The notes under the pieces: model-generated
What the model was told of the DNA's origin: nothing
Databases searched by the model: none
Seen by the model: only the letters and a program-made list of their open reading frames with translations
Shown: in pieces, positions 8,368 through 18,042 of the stretch
Layout of the letters: the number at the start of each line of letters is the position of its first letter
Position numbering within the stretch: the stretch's first letter is position 1
Assembly: GCF_006064855.1 (NCBI RefSeq)
Contig: NZ_CP040753.1
Location: forward strand, 2,836,001-2,900,000
Length of the DNA stretch: 64,000 nt
From: Sulfitobacter sp. BSw21498
GTDB lineage: Bacteria > Pseudomonadota > Alphaproteobacteria > Rhodobacterales > Rhodobacteraceae
Reading direction: 5' to 3'
Position numbers and translations under genes: made by a program

Positions 8368-10116
8368 ATGACAAGTAACAGCTTCAATGCGCGAAAAACG
8401 CGTTTTTTAAATCAGTGGCACGCCCGTGCCGCGACCAAGACGCGTACCAAAGCCACGGGATTCGTATCCTCGCCCGAACCCCGCACGATCGGGTCATTCG
8501 CACGCGGGCGGCAGCTAATCGCGGGCAACCTTTTGTTTTCAGGCAGCCTGATCGAAGCGCCGGACGCCTCGAGCCTGTGGGAAGTCGCCACGCCGGATCA
8601 GGATTTTGCCCGTGATCTGCACGGCTTTGCCTGGATGGATGATCTGGCTGCGGTCGGCGACGTGCGCGCCCGCGCCACCGCGCAACGTTGGCTTTGGGGG
8701 TGGATCGATCACTACGGCAAGGGGCGGGGCATCGGTTGGACGCCTGATTTGACCGGTCGCCGGCTGATCCGCTGGATCAACCATGCGCTGTTTGTCTTGC
8801 GTGGCACCTCTCAGGACCAAAGCGATGTTTTCTACCGTTCGCTGGTGGAACAGGCAGATTTTTTGTCGCGCCGTTGGCACGCTGCCGCACCCGGCCTGCC
8901 GCGGTTCGAGGCGCTGACAGGGCTGATTTACGCAGGGTTATCGCTCGAAGGGCAAGAGGCGCGTGCCGATCCTGCAATCAAGGCGCTGGCTCGCGAGTGC
9001 GAGGCGCAGATCGATGCGCAGGGCGGTTTGCCCACCCGTAACCCCGAAGAACTATTGCACGCTTTCACCCTTTTGACGTGGGCCGCCGCCGCGCTTAGCG
9101 ATGCAGGGCGCGGCACGCCGGCTGCGCATATGGAAGCGATCGAACGCATCGCCCCGACGTTGCGGACGCTGCGCCATGCAGACGGTGGCTTGGCGCGGTT
9201 CCATGGCGGCGGTCGCGGAGCCGAAGGATGGCTCGATCATGCCTTGGCAACGGCCAAAATCAAAACACGGCAGCCGGACGGGTTGTCGATGGGCTATGCG
9301 CGTTTGTCAGCAGGGCGCACCAGCGTGATTGTTGACGCCAGCCCGCCTCCGGGTGGGGCGGCGTCGTTCAATGCGCACGCCTCTACGCTTGCGTTTGAAC
9401 TGACCAGCGGGCGTCGGCCCTTGGTCGTAAACTGCGGACCGGGTGATTCATTTGGTGCTGATTGGCGCCGGGCGGGGCGCGCGACGCCGTCGCATTCGGG
9501 CTTGTCGCTGGGGGGGTATTCCAGCGCGCGTTTGGCAGAGCCGGACCGGTACACAAGCGCCGAGGCCCTTATTGAATGCCCGACTTATGTGCCCGTGGAA
9601 ATTGGGTCGGTCGGGGATGGTACCCAGTTTCAGGGCGGGCATAACGGATATGTCGCGGGCTTTGGTCTGACCCATGCGCGCAGTCTTGAACTGGCCCATG
9701 ACGGTCGCGGGCTCGCAGGCGAGGATATGCTGCTGGCCATAGAGGACGCGGAAAAGCGCGCCTTTGATCGCGAAATGGACGCGGTGAAACTGGGCGGTAT
9801 CCCGTTCGAGATTCGTTTTCACTTGCACCCCGATGTGGATGCCACTGTTGATCTGGGCGGGGCGGCGATATCTATGGCGCAGAAAAGCGGTGAAATCTGG
9901 GTCTTCCGCCACGACGGGACCCATAAACTGTCTTTGGAACCAAGCGTTTACCTAGAGCGCAACCGCCTTAAGCCCCGTGCGTCCGTGCAAATTCTGCTCA
10001 GCGGGCGGGTCGTTGACTATGCCAGTAGGGTCAGGTGGTCCTTGTCCAAAGCGCAGGAAACTGCGATTGGCGTGCGAGATTTATCCCTCGACGATCCATA
10101 TGATGACCAAGATTGA
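8368..10116 (+). CDS. heparinase II/III family protein
   Basis: 582 aa from the ATG that follows AAGGG; 37 extra upstream codons have no ribosome site. The N-terminal half is an alpha/alpha toroid ([43 protein letters not shown]). The C-terminal half is the heparinase II/III beta-sandwich, with [38 protein letters not shown] and [14 protein letters not shown]. There is no signal peptide, although classical heparinases are exported polysaccharide lyases. Its conserved place between rsmB and purH suggests a cell-envelope or housekeeping role, not algal polysaccharide use. The substrate is unknown. Confidence 0.85.
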   Translation: MTSNSFNARKTRFLNQWHARAATKTRTKATGFVSSPEPRTIGSFARGRQLIAGNLLFSGSLIEAPDASSLWEVATPDQDFARDLHGFAWMDDLAAVGDVRARATAQRWLWGWIDHYGKGRGIGWTPDLTGRRLIRWINHALFVLRGTSQDQSDVFYRSLVEQADFLSRRWHAAAPGLPRFEALTGLIYAGLSLEGQEARADPAIKALARECEAQIDAQGGLPTRNPEELLHAFTLLTWAAAALSDAGRGTPAAHMEAIERIAPTLRTLRHADGGLARFHGGGRGAEGWLDHALATAKIKTRQPDGLSMGYARLSAGRTSVIVDASPPPGGAASFNAHASTLAFELTSGRRPLVVNCGPGDSFGADWRRAGRATPSHSGLSLGGYSSARLAEPDRYTSAEALIECPTYVPVEIGSVGDGTQFQGGHNGYVAGFGLTHARSLELAHDGRGLAGEDMLLAIEDAEKRAFDREMDAVKLGGIPFEIRFHLHPDVDATVDLGGAAISMAQKSGEIWVFRHDGTHKLSLEPSVYLERNRLKPRASVQILLSGRVVDYASRVRWSLSKAQETAIGVRDLSLDDPYDDQD

Positions 10117-10133
10117 CCAAAGGAACCTCCCTG

Positions 10134-11720
10134 ATGCCTGATCTCTACCCCGTCTCCCGCGCGCTTCTTTCCGTATCTGACAAGACCGGTCTGGTCGAAC
10201 TGGGGCAGGCGCTCGCGGCGCATGGGGTCGAATTGCTGAGCACCGGCGGCACCGCCAAGGCGCTGCGCGACGCAGGTCTGACGGTCAAGGACGTATCCGA
10301 GGTTACCGGATTTCCCGAGATGATGGACGGACGAGTCAAAACACTTCACCCCGTTGTGCACGGCGGCTTGCTGGCGCTGCGGGACAATGACGAACATGTC
10401 GCAGCGATGGACAAACATGACATTGGCGCGATCGATCTGGTGGTCGTGAACCTTTATCCATTTGAAGAGACCGTCGCCAAGGGTGCCGGATATGACGAGG
10501 TGATCGAGAATATCGATATTGGTGGCCCCGCGATGATCCGCTCTGCCGCCAAGAACCATGGTTTTGTGAATGTGATCGTCGACGTTGAAGATTACGCGAC
10601 AGTGATGACAGAGCTTACCGAGAATAACGGCCAGACCACCTATGCACTGCGTCAGCGTTTGGCGCAGACGGCCTATGCCCGCACCGCGGCGTATGATACC
10701 GCTGTCAGCACATGGATGGCTGCGCAGGTCGGGGGCACACCGCGTCGGCGCACTGTCGGCGGCACGCTGGCACAGACCCTTCGCTATGGTGAAAACCCCC
10801 ACCAGCAAGCGGCGTTCTACACCGATGGGTCGGCCCGTCCCGGTGTTGCAACAGCCACCCAGCATCAGGGTAAAGAGCTGTCGTATAACAACATTAACGA
10901 CACCGATGCGGCGTTCGAACTGGTCAGCGAATTTGATCCGGCCAACGGGCCTGCCTGTGCGATCATCAAGCACGCCAACCCCTGCGGCGTGGCGCAAGGC
11001 ACATCAATGGTCGATGCCTATACCCGCGCGTTCGACTGCGACCGCACCAGCGCTTTTGGCGGAATTATCGCCTTGAACCAGACGCTTGACGCAGAAACCG
11101 CCGACGCAATCAGCGCGATTTTTACCGAGGTCGTGATCGCCCCGAACGCCACACCCGAAGCGATGGAGATTTTCGGCAAGAAAAAGAACCTGCGCTTGCT
11201 GACCACCAACGGTCTGGCCAATCCGGCACAGGCGGCGCTGTCGTTCCGTCAGGTATCGGGTGGCTATCTGGTGCAGGACAAAGACGTTGGTCGCATCACT
11301 ATGGATGATCTGAAGGTCGTGACAAAGCGTCAGCCATCCGAAAAGGAGCTGTCGGACTTGATGTTCGCTTGGACCGTCGCGAAGCACGTGAAATCCAACG
11401 CAATCATTTACGTTAAGGATGGCGCGACCGTGGGCGTCGGTGCCGGCCAGATGAGCCGCGTCGACAGCACACGTATCGCCGCACGCAAGGCACAGGACAT
11501 GGCCGAAGCCATGGGCTTGCCTGCACCGTTGACCCAAGGCTCTGTTGTGGCGTCCGACGCGTTTTTCCCCTTTGCTGACGGGCTGATCACCGCCGCCGAA
11601 GCAGGGGCGACAGCCCTCATTCAACCAGGTGGGTCCATGCGAGACGACGAAGTGATCGCAGCAGCGGACGAGGCCGGCCTTGCCATGGTCTTTACCGGCA
11701 TGCGCCACTTCCGCCACTAA
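10134..11720 (+). CDS. purH: bifunctional AICAR formyltransferase / IMP cyclohydrolase
   Basis: 528 aa. The start is the ATG after AAAGGAACC. The N-terminal IMP cyclohydrolase (MGS-like) domain shows [47 protein letters not shown] and [13 protein letters not shown]. The C-terminal AICAR transformylase shows [42 protein letters not shown] and the end [27 protein letters not shown]. Together they carry out the last two steps of IMP synthesis. Length is standard. It follows the heparinase-like gene by 17 nt and precedes lspA by 18 nt, so all three are likely co-transcribed. Confidence 0.97.
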   Translation: MPDLYPVSRALLSVSDKTGLVELGQALAAHGVELLSTGGTAKALRDAGLTVKDVSEVTGFPEMMDGRVKTLHPVVHGGLLALRDNDEHVAAMDKHDIGAIDLVVVNLYPFEETVAKGAGYDEVIENIDIGGPAMIRSAAKNHGFVNVIVDVEDYATVMTELTENNGQTTYALRQRLAQTAYARTAAYDTAVSTWMAAQVGGTPRRRTVGGTLAQTLRYGENPHQQAAFYTDGSARPGVATATQHQGKELSYNNINDTDAAFELVSEFDPANGPACAIIKHANPCGVAQGTSMVDAYTRAFDCDRTSAFGGIIALNQTLDAETADAISAIFTEVVIAPNATPEAMEIFGKKKNLRLLTTNGLANPAQAALSFRQVSGGYLVQDKDVGRITMDDLKVVTKRQPSEKELSDLMFAWTVAKHVKSNAIIYVKDGATVGVGAGQMSRVDSTRIAARKAQDMAEAMGLPAPLTQGSVVASDAFFPFADGLITAAEAGATALIQPGGSMRDDEVIAAADEAGLAMVFTGMRHFRH

Positions 11721-11738
11721 CCACGGAAAGCGGTCGGT

Positions 11739-12248
11739 ATGCGTATTATTTTCTGGGCCGGTTTCGCGGCGTTTTTGGCGGATCAACTGAGCAAGTACAT
11801 TGTTGTGCACGCGATGGAGCTGAGCCGCATCCGGTCTATCGACGTATTGCCGCCGCTGATCAATTTTCGCTACGGCGAGAACCGCGGGATCAACTTTGGC
11901 CTTTTCGGTGACGGGTCCGACGCAAGTCGTTGGATCCTCATCGGGCTGGCCTGTGCCATCTGCGTGGGTGTGGTCGTCTGGGCCAACCGCCAAACCATGA
12001 GCCTTTGGGCCAATATCAGCGCAGGCATGCTGATCGGTGGCGCACTGGCGAATGTCGTTGACCGATTGATCTATGGCTATGTACTTGATTTCTTGAACAT
12101 GTCTTGCTGTGGGATCAATAATCCTTTCGTCTTTAACATCGCGGATATCTTCATTTTCGCGGGCGCGTTGGGGCTGATTTATTTCACGGGCGACCCCAAG
12201 AAACCGGCAAAAGCCACACCGAAAAAGGCCCCAAAAAAAGGCCAGTGA
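11739..12248 (+). CDS. lspA: lipoprotein signal peptidase (signal peptidase II)
   Basis: 169 aa, four membrane helices. The catalytic aspartates are in NVVDRLIYGYVLDF (Asp near residue 108) and FNIADIFIFAG (Asp near residue 136). FRYGENRGINFGLF is the conserved N-terminal loop. It cleaves prolipoproteins after lipidation, and the next gene codes for a lipoprotein. The C-terminus is a lysine- and proline-rich cytoplasmic tail (DPKKPAKATPKKAPKKGQ), longer than in E. coli. It is directly behind purH. Confidence 0.95.
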   Translation: MRIIFWAGFAAFLADQLSKYIVVHAMELSRIRSIDVLPPLINFRYGENRGINFGLFGDGSDASRWILIGLACAICVGVVVWANRQTMSLWANISAGMLIGGALANVVDRLIYGYVLDFLNMSCCGINNPFVFNIADIFIFAGALGLIYFTGDPKKPAKATPKKAPKKGQ

Positions 12249-12310
12249 CAATTACCGCGTGACTGCGATATTGGTACAAAGACCTTAACAAGTCCTTAAG
12301 GAGATCCGTC

Positions 12311-12814
12311 ATGCGCTTTGTCGCCGCTCTTGTCTTGCTACCGCTTGCCCTTGGGGCCTGCGGCAACACTGGCCTGCGGGACATTCGCAGCTCTGCGAAA
12401 GGGCCTGACGAATTCATGATCCAGCCCGCCAAGTCGCTTCAGCAGCCTGACAGCTATGCCACGCTGCCCGTGCCGACGCCGGGGCAGGCGAACCTGACCG
12501 ATCGTAATGCGATTGCCGAAGGGGTCTTGGCCTTTGGCGGCACCCCGCAAAGCAATGCTGAAGGCATTCCGGCGTCCGACGCGGCGCTGGTGCAACAGGC
12601 CAGCCGCATGGGTGTAACCAATAATATCCGTCAGGAACTGGCCGAAACCGACGCCGCCTTCCGCAAACGCAAGGCACGGTTCACGCAAATCAAGATCGTA
12701 CCGACGGATCGCTACGATCAAGCCTATAAACGTCAGATTCTAGACGCCCCCCGCGAGGCCGCGCGTTGGCGTCGTGCCGGTGCGCGCACACCCTCTGCGC
12801 CTCCGGCAGAGTGA
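12311..12814 (+). CDS. DUF3035 domain lipoprotein
   Basis: 167 aa with a lipoprotein signal peptide ending in the lipobox LALGAC (Cys at about residue 17). The mature part starts GNTGLRDIRSSAKGPDEFMI, the DUF3035 signature, with VPTPGQANLTDRNA after it. The family is common in Alphaproteobacteria and its function is not established. AAGGAG precedes the ATG at a good distance. Its place behind lspA and before two M16 peptidase genes suggests an envelope role. Confidence 0.85.
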   Translation: MRFVAALVLLPLALGACGNTGLRDIRSSAKGPDEFMIQPAKSLQQPDSYATLPVPTPGQANLTDRNAIAEGVLAFGGTPQSNAEGIPASDAALVQQASRMGVTNNIRQELAETDAAFRKRKARFTQIKIVPTDRYDQAYKRQILDAPREAARWRRAGARTPSAPPAE

Positions 12815-12906
12815 CGCTGGCTGAATTACAATTCTGTTAGGTCCCTTGATCGCCCCGCGAGGTGGCGTAAGTAAGAGGTCTTAGGACCCTGCTCAAAGGA
12901 CCGACC

Positions 12907-14250
12907 ATGATCAGATTACCGGCCCTCGGGGCTTTATTCGCGCTTGCCTTGCCCACCACAGCGGCGCTGGCGCGAGACAACGAAGACGTCACACATTTCA
13001 CGCTGAACAACGGGATGGAGGTCGTGGTCGTCGAAGACCACCGTGGCCCGTCCGTGCAGCAGATGGTGTGGTACCGCGCCGGTTCCGCGGATGAACCCAA
13101 AGGGTCTTCCGGCGTGGCGCACTTCCTCGAACACCTGTTGTTCAAGGCCACCGACAAGATGGAAGCCGGTGAATTTTCCGGCACGGTTGCCAAGAACGGC
13201 GGGCGCGACAATGCCTTTACCAGCTATGATTATACCGCCTATTTCCAACGGGTTGCCGCGGATCGGCTCGAATTGATGATGCAAATGGAATCGGACCGGA
13301 TGAGAAACATCCGTCTGACGCCGGAAAACATCGCGACTGAACGCGACGTGATCATCGAAGAACGCAACCAGCGCACCGAGAATGACCCGAGCGCGCTATT
13401 CCGCGAACAGTTGAACGCGGCGCAGTACCTTAACCACCGCTACGGCACGCCGGTCATCGGCTGGATGCATGAAATGCGCGAGCTGGACCTGCAGGATGCG
13501 TTGGATTTCTATAAGCTCTACTATTCGCCCAACAATGCTATTCTCGTCGTCTCTGGCGATGTGGAACCTGACAATGTGCGACAGTTGGCTGAGCAATATT
13601 ACGGTAAAATCCCCGCCAATCCCGAGCTGCCTGAACGTTTGCGCACCCAAGAACCGCCCCAAACCGCTGAACGCCGTCTGACTTTCCGCGATGACCGCGT
13701 CGCGCAGGAATACGTGAGCCGATCGTATCTTGCCCAGGAACGTGACCCCGGTGATCAACAAACCGCAGCGGCGCTCACGATATTGGCGGAGCTTTTGGGC
13801 GGCGGCACGACATCCTATTTCTCCGAAAAGCTGCAGTTCGATACGTCAATTGCAACCTATTCTGCTGCATTCTACAGTGGCCAATCGCTGGATGATACGA
13901 CCTTTAACATTGTCGTAGTCCCGCAGCCCGGCGTCTCCCTACAGGACGCCGAAGATGCAATGGACGCGGCCGTTGCCGGTTTCATGAAAGACGGTGTGGA
14001 TGCCGAACAGCTTGAACGCATCAAGCAACAGGTCCGCGCCGAACAAATCTATGCGCGCGACAATGCCGATAGCGTCGCCAATCGCTATGGCAGCGCATTG
14101 GCGATCGGGCTGAGCGTGCAAGACGTGCAAGACTGGCCAGATGTGCTCGAGGCTGTGACAGCCGATGACATCATGCAGGCCGCCAAGGATGTGTTTAACC
14201 GCGAGGCTTCTGTCACAGGGTGGCTGATGCGCGAAGAGGTGACAGAATGA
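12907..14250 (+). CDS. M16 family zinc metallopeptidase (catalytic subunit)
   Basis: 447 aa with a signal peptide (IRLPALGALFALALPTTAALA). The inverted zinc motif HFLEH is at about residues 72-76 (GVAHFLEHLLFKAT), and the distal zinc glutamate lies in ERDVIIEERNQR about 75 residues later, so all catalytic residues are present. The C-terminal M16 half shows LAEQYYGKIPANPELPERL and LAELLGGGTTSYFSEKL. It acts in the periplasm on short peptides or misfolded proteins. It overlaps the next M16 gene by 4 nt. The two probably form a PqqF/MPP-like heterodimer. Confidence 0.92.
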   Translation: MIRLPALGALFALALPTTAALARDNEDVTHFTLNNGMEVVVVEDHRGPSVQQMVWYRAGSADEPKGSSGVAHFLEHLLFKATDKMEAGEFSGTVAKNGGRDNAFTSYDYTAYFQRVAADRLELMMQMESDRMRNIRLTPENIATERDVIIEERNQRTENDPSALFREQLNAAQYLNHRYGTPVIGWMHEMRELDLQDALDFYKLYYSPNNAILVVSGDVEPDNVRQLAEQYYGKIPANPELPERLRTQEPPQTAERRLTFRDDRVAQEYVSRSYLAQERDPGDQQTAAALTILAELLGGGTTSYFSEKLQFDTSIATYSAAFYSGQSLDDTTFNIVVVPQPGVSLQDAEDAMDAAVAGFMKDGVDAEQLERIKQQVRAEQIYARDNADSVANRYGSALAIGLSVQDVQDWPDVLEAVTADDIMQAAKDVFNREASVTGWLMREEVTE

Positions 14251-15572
14251 GACTGTTTTACGCTGTAGTTCTGACGGTTTTAGCCGCTCTGCCCGCCCGC
14301 GCCGAGGTGGATATCCAAGAGGTCACATCCCCCGGTGGCATCACCGCTTGGCTGGTAGAGGAACATTCGATCCCCTTCGTGGCGCTTGACCTGCGGTTTC
14401 GCGGGGGCGCGTCGCTGGATGCGCCCGAAAAACGCGGTGCTACCAACCTGATGACCGGCTTACTCGAAGAAGGGGCCGGTGACATGGATGCCCGCGATTT
14501 TGCGCGCGCCGCCGAAGGTCTCGCCAGCAGTTTCCGGTTCAGTGTGGATGATGACGCACTGGCAATTTCAACGCGCTTTCTGACCGAAAATCAGGACGCC
14601 TCTATCGCGCTGCTGAAACAGGCGGTGCAGTCCCCTCGTTTTGATCCCGACGCGATTGAACGTGTGCGCGGTCAGGTTCTGTCTGGCATCCGTTCCAGTG
14701 CCAAGGACCCCAACGATATCGCGCGCAAGACGATGGATGAACTGCTCTATGGCGATCACCCCTACGGCTCGCCTCTCAGCGGGACGAAGGACACCGTGAC
14801 CGCCCTGACCCGTGACGACCTGATCGCGGCGCATAAGGCGGTTCTGGCCCGCGACCGCATCTTCATTGGCGCGGTCGGGGATATTACGCCCGAAGCGCTT
14901 GGCCTGATGCTGGACGACCTGCTGGGAGATCTACCTAAGACCGGCGCGCCGCTGCCCCCTCGTGCCGAGGTGACCATCCCCTCGGGCACGACGGTCGTGG
15001 ATTTCCCGACGCCGCAATCGGTCGCGCTCTTTGCGCAGAACGGTATCTCGCAGAAAGACGATGATTTCTTTGCTGCAACGGTACTGAACCAGGTTTTGGG
15101 CGGCGGGTCTTTTGAAAGCCGTCTCATGACCGAAGTCCGCGAGAAGCGCGGGCTGACCTATGGCGTGTATTCCTCCTTGGTTCCTATGGATCTGGCAGAG
15201 ACGATCCAAGGCTCCGTCAGCTCGGCCAACGATCGGATCGGGCAGGCGATGGACGTGATCAAGGAGGAATGGACCAAGGCCGCAGCCGACGGTGTGACCC
15301 AGCAAGAGCTGGATGATGCCAAGACCTATATCACAGGTTCCTACCCGCTGCGCTTTGATGGCAACCAGACCATCGCCAGTATCCTTGTGGGGATGCAAAT
15401 GATCGACCTGCCCATCGACTATATCGCCACCCGCAATGACAAGGTCGAAGCCGTGACGCTGGATGATGTGAAACGCGTTGCAGACGAGTTGCTTGATCCC
15501 GAAGGACTGGCCTTTGTCGTCGTCGGGCAACCCAAAGGGGTCGACGGCACCGCACCAGGTCAGAACGACTGA
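14247..15572 (+). CDS. M16 family peptidase-like protein (non-catalytic subunit)
   Basis: 441 aa starting at the ATG that overlaps the upstream stop (ATGA). It has a signal peptide (MRLFYAVVLTVLAALPARA). The M16 fold is clear: IPFVALDLRFRGGASLDAPEKRG, GLLEEGAGDMDARDFARAAEG and VLNQVLGGGSFESRLMTEVREKRGLTYGVYS. Where catalytic members carry HxxEH this one has TNLMTGLLEEG, so zinc binding is lost. Such inactive partners occur in mitochondrial MPP-alpha and in bacterial paired M16 proteins. A strong bidirectional terminator follows. Confidence 0.9.
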   Translation: MRLFYAVVLTVLAALPARAEVDIQEVTSPGGITAWLVEEHSIPFVALDLRFRGGASLDAPEKRGATNLMTGLLEEGAGDMDARDFARAAEGLASSFRFSVDDDALAISTRFLTENQDASIALLKQAVQSPRFDPDAIERVRGQVLSGIRSSAKDPNDIARKTMDELLYGDHPYGSPLSGTKDTVTALTRDDLIAAHKAVLARDRIFIGAVGDITPEALGLMLDDLLGDLPKTGAPLPPRAEVTIPSGTTVVDFPTPQSVALFAQNGISQKDDDFFAATVLNQVLGGGSFESRLMTEVREKRGLTYGVYSSLVPMDLAETIQGSVSSANDRIGQAMDVIKEEWTKAAADGVTQQELDDAKTYITGSYPLRFDGNQTIASILVGMQMIDLPIDYIATRNDKVEAVTLDDVKRVADELLDPEGLAFVVVGQPKGVDGTAPGQND

Positions 15573-15600
15573 CGGCTCCTTTAGCAAACCACACATACAA

Positions 15601-15630
15601 AAAAACGGGCGCTCCACAGCGCCCGTTTTT
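15601..15630. terminator. bidirectional rho-independent terminator
   Basis: CGGGCGCT and its perfect complement form an 8-bp stem (15606-15613 / 15618-15625, loop CCAC), with an A run on the left and a T run on the right. It lies between the convergent M16 and aldehyde dehydrogenase genes, so it can stop both transcripts. Confidence 0.85.
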
Positions 15631-15653
15631 CGTTTCAGCAGGACAAGAATACG

Positions 15654-17993
15654 TTATTCGCCGTAGGGAATCCAGATATTCTTGACCGAGGTCGCGGCTT
15701 GCAGGAACGCTTTGCCTTCGCCCTCTGCGCCATCCCAGTCGCGCATCATGCCGTTGTTCACCCATGTGCGTTTCAGGTTCTGCGCGCTGGCCCGTTCAAC
15801 GGTTTCGCTTTGCGCTTTGTCGCCAAAGCTCCAGACCGCATTTACATCCATATGCCGCGCCAGCGTTTCTGCCGTGTCCTTCTGCGGCCCGGTTACGATA
15901 TTCACCACGCCCGCCGGCACATCAGAGGTTTCTAGAACCTGAACAAAGTCCGTCGCAGCAAGCGGGAAGGGGCCGCTGGCCGCAAGAATGACACGGTTGC
16001 CCATGGCAATCGCCGGGGCCATGCAGGAGATCAACCCAAGCAATGGGGCCTCTGCGGGGCAAAGCGCGCCGATAACGCCAACAGGTTCTTTCATCGCAAG
16101 CGCAACCCCGCGGATCGGCACGCCATGCACCTGACCGTCGTATTTGTCGGCCCAGGCGGCATAGGTGAACAGCCGTTTGACCGCCATATCGACCTCGGCT
16201 TTGCCGGTCTTGCCACCCTGCATTGCATCCAGCCGTTGCGCGAACTCATCCCCGCGTGCGGCCAGATTTTCAGCGATGTAATACAGGATTTGCGCGCGCA
16301 AATGGCCGGTTGTCTTGCTCCAGCCCTTTGCAGCGTGAGCGGCCTCCACGGCGTTGCGCACATCCTTGCGCGACGCAAGCGAGACATGCCCCAGCAGATC
16401 GCCGGACTTACCCCACACAGGTGCGGAATAGCCGCTGTCGGGACGGCTTTGCTTGCCCCCGATATACAGCTTGGCGGTTCGGTCAATCGGGTCCGCTGGC
16501 GTGCCACTGCCGGTAAAGGCGGCGATCTCTTTCAACGGCTTTTGCGTGGTTTTCGAACGGGTGTAGGCTGTCAGGCCTTCCCAGCCGCCTTCACGGCCAA
16601 AGCCGCTTTCGCGCACCCCGCCAAAGCCTGCGGCGGCATCCATCATGTTGGTCCCGTTCACCCATACGATGCCCGCGACCAGCTTGGGCGCGATATCCAG
16701 CGCCAGATTGATGTTCTCGGACCAGACCGTCGCGGCCAGACCGTAGCGGGTGTTATTGGCCAGTTCGACCGCCTCGGCGGGGGTGCGGAATGTGGTGGAT
16801 ACCAGCACGGGGCCAAAGATTTCGTCCTGCATCAAGGGATCGGCAGGGTTCATGCCTGTGATCAGCGTGGGGGGATAATAGCAGCCGGTCGCAGGGATCT
16901 CGCCTGCGGTAAACACTTCGCCACTGGTGTTGGCGGCGACCATATCGGTCACGCGCTGCACCTGAACGGGATCGACCAGCGCGCCCACGTCAACGGATTT
17001 ATCCAGCGGATTACCGACCCGCAGCTTTGCCATGCGCACGCGCAGCTTGGCATAGAACTGATCCGCCACAGGTTCATGCACCAACAGGCGCGAGCCTGCA
17101 CAGCAGACCTGACCCTGATTGAACCAGATCGCGTCGACCAGCCCCTCGACGGCTGAATCCAGATCCGCATCGTCAAACACGATATAGGGCGACTTGCCCC
17201 CCAGCTCGAGCGTCAGCGCCTTGCCGCTCCCGGCTGTCACCTCGCGGATATGCCGGCCCACGGGCGTTGATCCAGTAAAGGCGATCTTGTCGACATCCGA
17301 TTGCACAATCATCTCGCCCACGGCACCGTCGCCTGTCACGATATTCACAACCCCCTTGGGCAAGCCAGCCTGTATACAGATATCGGCAAACAGCAGCGCG
17401 GTCAGCGACGTATACTCGGCAGGTTTCAATACCACCGTGTTCCCCATCGCCAAAGCAGGTGCGACTTTCCACGCCAGCATCAACAGCGGGAAATTCCACG
17501 GGATGATCTGCCCACACACGCCAAGCGCCTCTGCGTCGGGCAGCTCGGACTCCATCAGCTGGGCCATGCCTGCGTGATAGTAGAAATGCCGCTGCGCCAG
17601 TGGCACATCCACATCGCGCGCTTCGCGGATGGGTTTGCCGTTATCCAGCGTTTCCAGCACGGCAAATAGCCGGCTGTGTTTTTGCAACAACCGCGCCAAG
17701 GCATACAGGAACCGCGCCCGCCCGTGTCCGCCAAGCTTGACCCACTTTGGCTGCGCCTTGCGTGCAGCAGCGACGGCGGTGTCGACCTCGGCCTGACTGG
17801 CTTGCGTCAGCGTCGCCAGCACATTCCCGTTGGCAGGGTTGCGGCTTTCGAAATCATCGCGTGCGTCGGTGAACGCGCCGTCGATGAAATGCCCGAAACG
17901 GCTGCCTTGATCGACCAGCCACGCCAGCGCGTCAGCGGCATTTTCCGGTGCCGTCCCATAGTCCATGGTTTCATAGATTTCGGACACGCTCAT
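15654..17993 (-). CDS. two-domain aldehyde dehydrogenase (ALDH16-type)
   Basis: 779 aa from MSVSEIYETMDYG; the longer frame runs back into deoC. Residues 1-490 are a complete ALDH domain: IIPWNFPLLML, KIAFTGSTPVGRHI, the catalytic Glu in ELGGKSPYIVFDDADLD and the catalytic Cys in FNQGQVCCAGSRL. Residues 500-779 are a second, truncated ALDH-like domain (YIGGKQSRPDSGYSAPVWG, GVIGALCPAEAPLLGLI) without the Cys/Glu pair. This is the layout of the ALDH16 family, in which the second domain is structural. It follows deoC by 49 nt. Since DeoC releases acetaldehyde, oxidation of that acetaldehyde to acetate is a reasonable role, but the substrate is inferred. Confidence 0.9.
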   Translation of the reverse strand: MSVSEIYETMDYGTAPENAADALAWLVDQGSRFGHFIDGAFTDARDDFESRNPANGNVLATLTQASQAEVDTAVAAARKAQPKWVKLGGHGRARFLYALARLLQKHSRLFAVLETLDNGKPIREARDVDVPLAQRHFYYHAGMAQLMESELPDAEALGVCGQIIPWNFPLLMLAWKVAPALAMGNTVVLKPAEYTSLTALLFADICIQAGLPKGVVNIVTGDGAVGEMIVQSDVDKIAFTGSTPVGRHIREVTAGSGKALTLELGGKSPYIVFDDADLDSAVEGLVDAIWFNQGQVCCAGSRLLVHEPVADQFYAKLRVRMAKLRVGNPLDKSVDVGALVDPVQVQRVTDMVAANTSGEVFTAGEIPATGCYYPPTLITGMNPADPLMQDEIFGPVLVSTTFRTPAEAVELANNTRYGLAATVWSENINLALDIAPKLVAGIVWVNGTNMMDAAAGFGGVRESGFGREGGWEGLTAYTRSKTTQKPLKEIAAFTGSGTPADPIDRTAKLYIGGKQSRPDSGYSAPVWGKSGDLLGHVSLASRKDVRNAVEAAHAAKGWSKTTGHLRAQILYYIAENLAARGDEFAQRLDAMQGGKTGKAEVDMAVKRLFTYAAWADKYDGQVHGVPIRGVALAMKEPVGVIGALCPAEAPLLGLISCMAPAIAMGNRVILAASGPFPLAATDFVQVLETSDVPAGVVNIVTGPQKDTAETLARHMDVNAVWSFGDKAQSETVERASAQNLKRTWVNNGMMRDWDGAEGEGKAFLQAATSVKNIWIPYGE

Positions 17994-18042
17994 GGGTTCA
18001 CCCTTTTCAAAATACTCAAATCCGACATTGGTTTCACGCGGC

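Noticed and set aside
11004..12251. 415-codon minus-strand frame opposite purH and lspA
   Set aside because: It is His- and Asp-rich without a domain, and lies opposite two well-identified genes; typical shadow in high-G+C DNA.
16125..17156. 343-codon plus-strand frame opposite the aldehyde dehydrogenase
   Set aside because: Shadow of the ALDH catalytic domain; no ribosome site and no recognisable family.
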